From DATBFU01 sp046735265 (GTDB lineage Bacteria > Acidobacteriota > Thermoanaerobaculia > UBA5066 > Gp7-AA6), in assembly GCA_046735265.1 (NCBI GenBank), contig JBKPSZ010000086.1, positions 1 to 17,742 on the forward strand: a DNA stretch of 17,742 nt. The letters run 5' to 3'. The notes below the pieces were generated by a model. That model saw only the letters and a list, made by a program, of their open reading frames with translations. It was not told where the DNA came from and ran no database searches. Each line of letters begins with the position of its first letter. The stretch's first letter is position 1. Both the position numbers and the translations under genes were made by a program. Of the stretch, positions 1 through 6,668 are shown in pieces.

Positions 1-785
1 GCGAGCAGCCTCCGTGGAGCTTCAACTTCGCCGAGGCCTCTCCTCTTTCGCTCCAGATTCCGGCCGCGCACGGCTTCGCGATTCTCCTGCCGAGCATGCC
101 TCTGAAGCCGGAAGGGGACGTCGAGGATCCGATGCTGCGCCTGACCGAAGGCGTGCTGCCCGCCGTCGACCAGGCGATCGCGCTCGGGTTCGCCGATCCC
201 GACCGACTCTTCGTCATGGGGCAGAGCTTCGGGGGGTTCTCGACGTATGGGCTCGTCACGCAGACGAATCGCTTCCAGGCCGCGGTCTCGCTCGCCGGAC
301 TTTCCGACTTCATCAGCCTCTACGGCCAGTTCGATGCGCGCGCCCGATACTCGGAGCATCCTCAGGACGATCTCTTCATGGCCGCCTTGATGGAATCGGC
401 TCAGACCGGAATGGGAAGCCCGCCCTGGAAGGATCTCGGCCGCTACCTGCGCAACAGCCCGATCTTCACGGTGGACCGCGTGAAGACGCCTCTCCTGATC
501 ATCCAGGGAGATCTCGACTACGTCGCCGTCCAGCAGGGCGAGGAGTTCTTCGTCTCCCTCTACCGCCAGGGAAAGCGCGCGCGGTTTGTGCGCTACTGGG
601 GAGAGGGCCACGTTCTCGAAAGTCCCGCCAACATCCGGGACATGTGGAATCAGGTCTACGACTGGTTGGACGAGTTCGGCGACATCTCCCGTGACGCCCG
701 CGGGCGGCTCGTCTTCGAAGGGGATCGTGTGAAGTCGCGCAAACCTTCCCCGCCCACACCGAAATCAGGGCAGCCCGGCCAGTGA
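1..785 (+). CDS. S9 family serine peptidase (prolyl oligopeptidase-like), C-terminal part
   Basis: The reading frame is open from base 3 at the window edge and ends at TGA 783-785, so about 260 C-terminal residues are present and the N-terminal propeller is missing. The visible part is an alpha/beta-hydrolase domain. The nucleophile elbow GQSFGG has its Ser at 225-227. The acid is the second Asp of GDLDYV (516-518), matching the family's G-x-x-D-x-x-V spacing. The His is in GEGH (609-611). All three members of the triad are therefore intact. S9 enzymes cleave short peptides, often dipeptides or after Pro; the specificity here cannot be read from the C-terminus. The first in-frame ATG (96-98) lies inside the conserved domain and is not the true start. 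The last 20 or so residues are basic and Pro-rich, probably a disordered tail. The next gene has its own promoter, so this gene probably closes an upstream transcript. Confidence 0.88.
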   Translation, partial: EQPPWSFNFAEASPLSLQIPAAHGFAILLPSMPLKPEGDVEDPMLRLTEGVLPAVDQAIALGFADPDRLFVMGQSFGGFSTYGLVTQTNRFQAAVSLAGLSDFISLYGQFDARARYSEHPQDDLFMAALMESAQTGMGSPPWKDLGRYLRNSPIFTVDRVKTPLLIIQGDLDYVAVQQGEEFFVSLYRQGKRARFVRYWGEGHVLESPANIRDMWNQVYDWLDEFGDISRDARGRLVFEGDRVKSRKPSPPTPKSGQPGQ

Positions 786-800
786 AGTGATTGCAACGGC

Positions 801-829
801 TTGACTCGGAACTACCCCAGTGATCTAAT
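801..829 (+). promoter_or_regulatory. Sigma70-type promoter for the GntR-receptor-propeller unit
   Basis: TTGACT at 801-806 (one mismatch to TTGACA) is followed after exactly 17 bases by TCTAAT at 824-829 (one mismatch to TATAAT). Transcription would start near 836, leaving a leader of about 30 bases before the TTG start at 866. It is the best two-part promoter in the window and sits directly ahead of a regulator gene. The -10 box lies inside the first of the repeated operator-like motifs. Confidence 0.62.
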
Positions 830-865
830 GAACTAGTGATCTAGCTAAGTGAGCTAATTCACTGG
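819..865 (+). promoter_or_regulatory. Putative GntR operator: three direct repeats plus an inverted arm
   Basis: AGTGATCTA occurs at 819-827 and again at 835-843. A one-base variant, AGTGAGCTA, occurs at 848-856. The last copy is followed by TCACT (859-863), giving an AGTGA-N6-TCACT dyad at 848-863. The cluster covers the -10 box, the expected transcription start and the whole leader up to the start codon. This is the layout expected for a repressor controlling its own operon. That the product of the gene at 866 binds here is inference from position and from the usual autoregulation of GntR proteins. Confidence 0.55.
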
Positions 866-1900
866 TTGAGGTCAGGTACGAAGCCGCTTCGAGTCGATCG
901 CGACGAATCGATTCCCCTTCACGCCCAGCTGGGCGAGCAGCTGAAACACCACATCGAAGAGGGTTTCTGGAGACCCGGCGCTCAGTTGCCGGTGGTTCGG
1001 CATTTGGCCGGTTCGCTCGGGATCAACTACAACACGGTCCGTGCGGTCTATCGCGATCTCGCCCGAAGTGGCTACGTTGTCTCACGCCAGGGACGTGGAA
1101 CCTTCGTCGCTGCCTCGCCCCCCTCGTCTGGGGACCCGCTTCAGCGGATCCGGGATCGGATTGATGAAGTCTTGATGGAGGCCGGGCACGTCGGGGTGAC
1201 GCCCGAGGCCTTCGCCCTCCTTGCCTATCGGCGCTCGAAGCTCTTTTCCCCCGAGACCCGGCGAGTCCGGCTTCTCTTCGTCGAGTGCAATCCCGCCGAG
1301 GTCGAATTCCACGCTCGGACGATCGCCGAGTACACGGGTGTGAAGCCGCGCAACCTACTGCTGTCGCATCTTCGCCGCCGGCGGAAGCCGCAATTTCAGG
1401 ACTTCGACATCCTCGCGACCACTCTTTTCCATTACGCAGAGGTCCAGGAAATCGTCGGCCCGCGGCAACAGGTGCTGAGTCTCATGGTCGAACCGTCCTA
1501 CTCGACGGTCGTTGCCCACCTGACACCTCTCGCTCCTGGCTCGCGTGTGGCGGTCGTCTGCACCAGCCGCAGGAATGCGCGGAAGATAGAGAACGCGCTG
1601 CTTGGGATCGGGCTGACGCATCTGAGATTCCTGCCGGTCGCCTTCGAGGACGAGGCGGCGATGAAGCGAGCCTTTCGAGATGCGGATGAGATCTACGTTT
1701 CACGCATGGTGACTCGTTTGCACAGGGGGACCTGGCCGGCCAACGTCCCCGTCCGTCAGTACGTTGACGTGCTCGACGCGACTTCGCTGCGACGTCTCCG
1801 TCAGGAAATCTCGCGTGTGACAGCCACGAAAGGATCGGTGGTACACCGCGGCCATGGAAGAGATCGGACCGCTTCTGTAGTGGGAGGGAGAGACAAATGA
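866..1900 (+). CDS. GntR-family transcriptional regulator with long C-terminal domain (YtrA/PlmA-like)
   Basis: A 344-residue protein starting at TTG 866. The start fits the family: an N-terminal 'VDRDESIPLHAQL' segment leads into the winged helix. Residues about 10-80 form the GntR winged helix-turn-helix, with helix motifs IEEGFWRPGAQLP and NYNTVRAVYRDL, and the wing GYVVSRQGRGTFVA. Classic YtrA regulators stop soon after about 120 residues. Here some 230 more follow, including a segment LLFVECNPAEVEFHA and alternating hydrophobic strands and helices that resemble a two-lobed ligand-binding fold; PlmA-type GntR proteins share this general size. No MocR aminotransferase, FCD or UTRA signature is seen. 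Its stop overlaps the ATG of the TonB-dependent receptor (ATGA at 1897-1900), so the two are translationally coupled and the receptor is the likely target. No strong Shine-Dalgarno sequence precedes the TTG. Subfamily assignment is tentative; GntR membership is secure. Confidence 0.87.
   Translation: MRSGTKPLRVDRDESIPLHAQLGEQLKHHIEEGFWRPGAQLPVVRHLAGSLGINYNTVRAVYRDLARSGYVVSRQGRGTFVAASPPSSGDPLQRIRDRIDEVLMEAGHVGVTPEAFALLAYRRSKLFSPETRRVRLLFVECNPAEVEFHARTIAEYTGVKPRNLLLSHLRRRRKPQFQDFDILATTLFHYAEVQEIVGPRQQVLSLMVEPSYSTVVAHLTPLAPGSRVAVVCTSRRNARKIENALLGIGLTHLRFLPVAFEDEAAMKRAFRDADEIYVSRMVTRLHRGTWPANVPVRQYVDVLDATSLRRLRQEISRVTATKGSVVHRGHGRDRTASVVGGRDK
1882..1893 (+). promoter_or_regulatory. Ribosome binding site for the first TonB-dependent receptor
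   Basis: A purine run containing GGGAGGGAG at 1882-1890 lies inside the end of the GntR gene and just before ATG 1897. It supports that ATG as the receptor start and gives the receptor its own strong translation signal despite the overlap. Confidence 0.6.
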
Positions 1901-4686
1901 AACGTTGGAGTTCGTTCGGTTGTCTATTGATTCTTTTCGCCTGGGCGGGGGCCGGCCGTGCTGACGAGAAGTCGACGGGCGAGATCGTAGGAGTCGTTCG
2001 AAGCTCCGACGGCACTGTCGTGCCCGGGGCGACGGTCGTCCTCAGCGGAGCGGGTGTGATCAGCCGGTCGGTGACCCAGACCTCGAACACAGCGGGCCAA
2101 GTCCGCTTTTTGAACTTGAACCCCGGCGACTATGTGCTCGAGGTCACGCGGGAGGGCTTCGGAAAGGTAACCGTTCAGGTCGTCGTTCAGGTGGGCCGCA
2201 CATCGGCGACGGACATCACCTTGCCGATCGCCGGTGCGGCGGAAGCCGTGACCGTTCAAGCCGAAACCGGCCTGGTGGACAAGACATCGCCCCAAATTTC
2301 GACCAACTACACTGCCCAGCTGCTCCGCGAGATGCCGATCGGATCGAATCGCGAGTGGGTCGAACTGATGGACGCGACCGCCGGCATCAACGACAAAGGA
2401 GCGTATGGAACGGGAAACGGGCTTGATCCAGAGGTGATCGACGACAAGTTCGAGAAAGGCTCGCCGAGCAGCTCATATCACTTGAACGGAGTGGATGTCA
2501 GCAATGAGCACTACGGGCTGACCTGGGTGAATCCGGAGTACGACACTATCCAGGAGGTCCAGGTTCTCGGCCCTGGCGCTTCGGCTCAGTATACAAGCTT
2601 TACCGGGGCCGTCATCAATCTCGTGACGAAGAGCGGATCGAATGATTACCACGGATCTTTGAGTGCGTACTACACCGACAAGGCTCTCATCGCGGACAAC
2701 TCCAGCGGTGTCGAGGATCTGAAGACCGGAACGATCAAGTACGCCTTCGACGGCGCGGCCACGTTCGGCGGACCCATCGTAAAGGAGAAACTCCTTTTCT
2801 TCGCCGCGATCGGCTACCACCCTTCCTCGAGCGCCCCGCCGCAGTCCACGGTCTTCGATACGAGCCGCCGAGAAACGTACCAGGCACGTCTGGACTACCT
2901 TCTCAACCCCGGAAACACAATTTCCGGGATGTACAACCGCGACCCAATTAACGAAGACAACCTAGGCCTTCAGCCAGGCAGTGGCCCCGAGATCGGATAT
3001 CACTACGACTTTCGGACGGACACAGGGACCGCGTCTTGGCAGGCGGTCTGGTCCACAGCGACCTTCTCGGAGCTGAAGTACGCGGGCTACAGCGGGTTCA
3101 ACTTCCGAAAGCCAAACAGCCCCGCCTCGATCTCGGTGGTCGACTACGCGACAGGTCACAAGTACAACTCGTCGGGTGGTGGCAGGGAATTCAAGAACCG
3201 CCGCCATAGCGGGGCAGCGACGGCGACGCACTATGTCGATAGCTTTCTATCTGCCTCGCATGAGGTCAAGGGTGGCTTCGAGTACGAGGATGCTTATACC
3301 GAGGACTTCGCCTACTACAGCGGCAATGCGGCAATGTACTTGCTGCCTCTTGGTGATGGTCAGACCTACGTCGGCGGCTTCCTCTACGATGGTAGCCGGA
3401 CGCGAAGCACGATTCGAAGAGCGGGCGCGTTTCTGCAGGATGATTTTCGCTTTGGCAAGGGAACCACGGTGAGCGCCGGGATCCGCTATGACAGACCCAA
3501 GCTGATTGACGCGTACAACGGCGACACCCTCACCGACTTCAGCCTCTGGTCTCCAAGAATCGGCGTTAGCCAAGTTCTCGGGAGCCGCTCGGCGACGGTG
3601 TTTCATGCTTCCTGGGGTCGCTACTACGACAAGCTCCTCGACTACAGCATTTCCTTCGTGGCGGGAAGCGGTCATAACCCGGCGTACTACTACAACTTCA
3701 CCACGACGGAGCCAGTGAGCCCGACGGACCCCAACCTCTATAACGAACTGTTTCAACCGCAAAACTACAGCTTCACCTACAACAGTGGACGGATGCCCGT
3801 CGACCCGGATCTGAAATCGCCTTATTCGGACGCTGTGACGGCGAGCCTCGAGCATCAACTTGGCCCGCAACTCGCGATCGCAGGTCGCTTCATCTACAAG
3901 ATGGATCGCGATTTCTTCGCGCTGGTCGATCGGACTCCCCACACGTACGAGCCGCTCGTGTACGACCCCGGGATGGGACTGGAACCGGTGACCGTTTACA
4001 CGCGAACCGACTCGCTGCCCAACGATTATTCCGTGAGCAATGCCGACGCCTTCTTTCGGAAGCACACGATTGCCACGGTGGAGCTCCAGGGAAGACCGCT
4101 TAACGATTTCTGGTTCCGTACGTCTGTCACCTGGGAGCGGAACTCGGGGACGATCGAGAACGATTTCTCCGGTATCGGCGGATTCTCGATGGGTGATGTC
4201 TCCGACCCGAACATCAACGGACCCTTGAACAAGGGCCTGCTGACCTTCGACCGTACCTGGCAATTCAAGCTGCTCGGGACCTACTATCTGCCGCTGGATG
4301 CCTATCTCACGGCGGATTTTCGTTGGTTTTCGGGAAGGGCGTGGGCACCCGTCATCTACGGTGCGTACATTCCGGGTTTCAGTAATCCGAACTTCTTCGG
4401 AAACTCCACACTGCTTCTTGAGCGGCGAGGAAGCCGGCGCTGGGAGAACACGACACTCTTGAATCTTCGCCTCGCGAAGTCGTTCCGGCTGGGCTCGATC
4501 GGCTCCCAGCCGGGCACGCTCGAGCTCGGAGTGGACGCCGTAAATCTGTTGAACGACGGGTCGCCGGTAGACATCGGGACGTCCACCAACGGAACGTACT
4601 TTCTGGCAGGCGGCAGCAGCTTTGGAAAACCGACCAAGGTTGTCAAACCAAGGCAGTTCCGCTTCGGCGCGCGATTCGTATTCTGA
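1897..4686 (+). CDS. Oar-like TonB-dependent receptor with carboxypeptidase-regulatory N-terminal domain
   Basis: A 929-residue outer-membrane protein. Residues 1-22 are a signal peptide (basic start, hydrophobic LLILFAWAGAG, cleavage after GRA). Residues about 25-110 are a CarboxypepD_reg-like beta sandwich (GEIVGVVRSSDGTVVPGATV). A TonB-box-like EAVTV sits at 116-120. The plug domain follows, with MPIGSNREW, SYHLNGVDVS and GAVINLVTKSGSNDYHG. The remainder is a beta-barrel rich in aromatic strands ending in Phe (RFGARFVF), as expected for BamA-assisted insertion. The family imports bulky substrates with energy from TonB-ExbBD, or acts as a surface adhesin; the substrate cannot be read here. 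It is somewhat shorter than many acidobacterial Oar-like proteins (often 1000 or more residues). It lies between its likely regulator (overlapping start) and a secreted propeller protein 10 bases downstream. GC content is visibly lower than in genes after 4700. Confidence 0.92.
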   Translation: MKRWSSFGCLLILFAWAGAGRADEKSTGEIVGVVRSSDGTVVPGATVVLSGAGVISRSVTQTSNTAGQVRFLNLNPGDYVLEVTREGFGKVTVQVVVQVGRTSATDITLPIAGAAEAVTVQAETGLVDKTSPQISTNYTAQLLREMPIGSNREWVELMDATAGINDKGAYGTGNGLDPEVIDDKFEKGSPSSSYHLNGVDVSNEHYGLTWVNPEYDTIQEVQVLGPGASAQYTSFTGAVINLVTKSGSNDYHGSLSAYYTDKALIADNSSGVEDLKTGTIKYAFDGAATFGGPIVKEKLLFFAAIGYHPSSSAPPQSTVFDTSRRETYQARLDYLLNPGNTISGMYNRDPINEDNLGLQPGSGPEIGYHYDFRTDTGTASWQAVWSTATFSELKYAGYSGFNFRKPNSPASISVVDYATGHKYNSSGGGREFKNRRHSGAATATHYVDSFLSASHEVKGGFEYEDAYTEDFAYYSGNAAMYLLPLGDGQTYVGGFLYDGSRTRSTIRRAGAFLQDDFRFGKGTTVSAGIRYDRPKLIDAYNGDTLTDFSLWSPRIGVSQVLGSRSATVFHASWGRYYDKLLDYSISFVAGSGHNPAYYYNFTTTEPVSPTDPNLYNELFQPQNYSFTYNSGRMPVDPDLKSPYSDAVTASLEHQLGPQLAIAGRFIYKMDRDFFALVDRTPHTYEPLVYDPGMGLEPVTVYTRTDSLPNDYSVSNADAFFRKHTIATVELQGRPLNDFWFRTSVTWERNSGTIENDFSGIGGFSMGDVSDPNINGPLNKGLLTFDRTWQFKLLGTYYLPLDAYLTADFRWFSGRAWAPVIYGAYIPGFSNPNFFGNSTLLLERRGSRRWENTTLLNLRLAKSFRLGSIGSQPGTLELGVDAVNLLNDGSPVDIGTSTNGTYFLAGGSSFGKPTKVVKPRQFRFGARFVF

Positions 4687-4692
4687 AGGAGG
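4686..4692 (+). promoter_or_regulatory. Shine-Dalgarno sequence fixing the start at GTG 4697
   Basis: AAGGAGG at 4686-4692 is followed by GTG at 4697 after a short spacer of 4 bases. It overlaps the last base of the receptor's stop codon. An upstream in-frame ATG at 4622 lies inside the receptor gene and would put 25 charged residues ahead of the signal peptide, so GTG 4697 is preferred. Confidence 0.7.
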
Positions 4693-4696
4693 CAGG

Positions 4697-6631
4697 GTGA
4701 CTCTAATCGAACGACCGTTTCGCTCGGCATCGCTCTTCGTGCTGGTGATTCTCGCGGCGACGCGGGATGTTCGCGGAGCAAACGTCGCCGCTCCCCGCGT
4801 GGGAGAGACCGCGCTGGTGACGACCAGCGCCCCGAAAAGCCCTCATTACGAACTCCTCGCGGCCGCCGATCCGGCGGACCCCTCCCGGATGCTCGCCTGC
4901 TCGATGGTCCTGAACACCGAGACCGGCGGCTTCTCCGTCGCCGCTTATCTGACGACCGATGGCGCGAAAACGTGGCGACGCACCCTGGAGGTCGAGCAGG
5001 GCCGGCTCACCGGAGATCCGGCCTGCGCTTTCGGGCCGGATCGCACCGCCTTCGTCGCTGCGCTCGGCGGAGACGTTACGATTTCCGGCCAGGACGACTC
5101 CTACACTTTCGTTTACAGCTCTCAGGACGGCGGCGAGAGCTGGAAAGATCCGATTCGCTTGAGTCACACCGACCGGGAGTTCCTCACGGTCGACACGACG
5201 GACAAGAAATACCGGGGGCGTGTGTACCTGAATGCCACTGGCATCGTCAAAGCCATCGATGACGAAACGGTGTACGGCGAGAGCATGGCAATCGGCGTCG
5301 CTTTCTTTCACTCACATGACAAGGGAGTGAGCTTCGAGGGCCCCGTTCGGGTTCTTTCGTCCGGCGGCCGCTACGTGCTCGGTATGGGGAACGGGGTCGT
5401 GCTATCCGACGGTCTGTACGTCGCGATCTTCGGCGAACAGTTGGACCGCAAGGTCATCGGCGAGGCGCGGCCCGCGAAGGCCAACGCCGCGCTCAAGGTT
5501 GTGACGTCCGAGGATGGCGGCGGCCACTTCGCTCGGGCGGTCACCGTCAGCGATTGGTTCATGAACTACGGGGAGATCAACGGCTCCGCGAGCGTCGTCC
5601 CGACGATCGCTGTGGACGCGAGCGCCGGACCGTTTCGGGACCGTCTTTATGCGGTCTGGCCCGACTATCGTTCGGGCCGAGGCGAGATCCTCCTTTCGAC
5701 TTCCTCGGACAGGGCGAAGACCTGGTCGAAGCCCACCCTCGTCAACGACGATCTGGCCGTCTCCCGCCGTGACGGCAAGAAAGGCCCCGACAACAGCCTG
5801 CCGGTCGTCGCCGTCAATTCCTCAGGGGTCGTCGCGGTCTCGTGGTACGACCGGCGCGACGACCCGAAGAATCTCGCTTGGACGCAGCGGATGGCGTTCT
5901 CGTTGGACGGCGGCGAGACCTTCGGGCCGAGCGTGCGCATACCGGAGTCTTCCTACGACCCGTCCCGGGCCGACTCCGCTATCCCGTTCGAATCCTTCGT
6001 CTCCGGCGGAGCCAAGAGAATGGAGTCCGAGAAAAGCGACAAGATCGAGATGCGCAGCAACGGAGGCTTTTATTTCAACGGCGGACACACGAGCGGGTTG
6101 GTTGCCGACGCCGCGGGCGCTTTTCACCCGTTCTGGATCGACAACCGTACCGGAATCGCTCAGATTCGGACGGCTTCCGTGCCAGTGTCCGAGCGTCCCA
6201 TCCGCAACGGAGATGATCGGCTCGCGAATCTGGAGGATCTCTCGAAGGTCCTCACGCTTTCGGTCAGCCACCTTACGTTCGAGCGCCCGCACAGCGTAAT
6301 CTCGTTCGACGCTGCCGTCGAGAACACGTCGGAGACGCCGGTCTCGGGGCCGATCTATCTCCGGATGCTCTCGGCGCGCTCGATGCTGGGAATTCTCGAG
6401 CTCGCCGGAGGCAGCGGCCCCTCCGAGCGTCGCCCGACCGGGGCAGTCTTCGATTACACGCCGCTGCTGAAGTCCGGCGGCCTGAAGCCGGGCGATCGCT
6501 CGGCCTCGCGGCACTTCGAGTTTCGAATCGTTGGGAGCGGCGCTCTCGAGCCCGAACCTCCTGATCGCCAACCCGTGGGGTGGTTCGGCTTCGACGCCCG
6601 CCTCTATGGTCCGGCCGTCGGAAAGAAATGA
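4697..6631 (+). CDS. Secreted six-bladed Asp-box (BNR) propeller protein, sialidase-fold
   Basis: A 644-residue protein from GTG 4697, chosen because of the upstream AAGGAGG and because it begins a clean signal peptide (SASLFVLVILAA, cleavage near VRG-A). Six Asp-box motifs of the S/T-x-D-x-G-x-T-W type have their Asp at residues 88, 144, 208, 273, 338 and 404. The spacing is about 56-66 residues, one per blade of a six-bladed propeller. Residues about 510-630 form a separate beta-rich C-terminal domain. Databases would probably label it exo-alpha-sialidase, but no FRIP motif and no obvious arginine triad are seen, so enzymatic activity is doubtful. It may bind or process a glycan or peptide outside the cell. 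It starts 10 bases after the receptor stop and is almost certainly cotranscribed, suggesting it works with that receptor as a surface-exposed or periplasmic partner. Fold confidence is high; function is unknown. Confidence 0.82.
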   Translation: MTLIERPFRSASLFVLVILAATRDVRGANVAAPRVGETALVTTSAPKSPHYELLAAADPADPSRMLACSMVLNTETGGFSVAAYLTTDGAKTWRRTLEVEQGRLTGDPACAFGPDRTAFVAALGGDVTISGQDDSYTFVYSSQDGGESWKDPIRLSHTDREFLTVDTTDKKYRGRVYLNATGIVKAIDDETVYGESMAIGVAFFHSHDKGVSFEGPVRVLSSGGRYVLGMGNGVVLSDGLYVAIFGEQLDRKVIGEARPAKANAALKVVTSEDGGGHFARAVTVSDWFMNYGEINGSASVVPTIAVDASAGPFRDRLYAVWPDYRSGRGEILLSTSSDRAKTWSKPTLVNDDLAVSRRDGKKGPDNSLPVVAVNSSGVVAVSWYDRRDDPKNLAWTQRMAFSLDGGETFGPSVRIPESSYDPSRADSAIPFESFVSGGAKRMESEKSDKIEMRSNGGFYFNGGHTSGLVADAAGAFHPFWIDNRTGIAQIRTASVPVSERPIRNGDDRLANLEDLSKVLTLSVSHLTFERPHSVISFDAAVENTSETPVSGPIYLRMLSARSMLGILELAGGSGPSERRPTGAVFDYTPLLKSGGLKPGDRSASRHFEFRIVGSGALEPEPPDRQPVGWFGFDARLYGPAVGKK

Positions 6632-6654
6632 AGGTTCCCGTCCGGCGAAATCGC

Positions 6655-6660
6655 GATAAT
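6655..6660 (+). promoter_or_regulatory. -10-like element (GATAAT) close to the sulfatase-fold gene
   Basis: GATAAT lies only 8 bases before GTG 6669, and no Shine-Dalgarno sequence is present. If used, transcription would begin at or next to the start codon. No good -35 hexamer is seen at 17 bases, so the call rests on the hexamer and on similar placement ahead of 12183 and 17456. Confidence 0.35.
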
Positions 6661-6668
6661 CGGCCCCG

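Noticed and set aside
4622..4696. Upstream start at ATG 4622 for the propeller gene
   Set aside because: It lies within the receptor coding sequence, has no ribosome binding site and would bury the signal peptide behind 25 polar residues; GTG 4697 has AAGGAGG in front.
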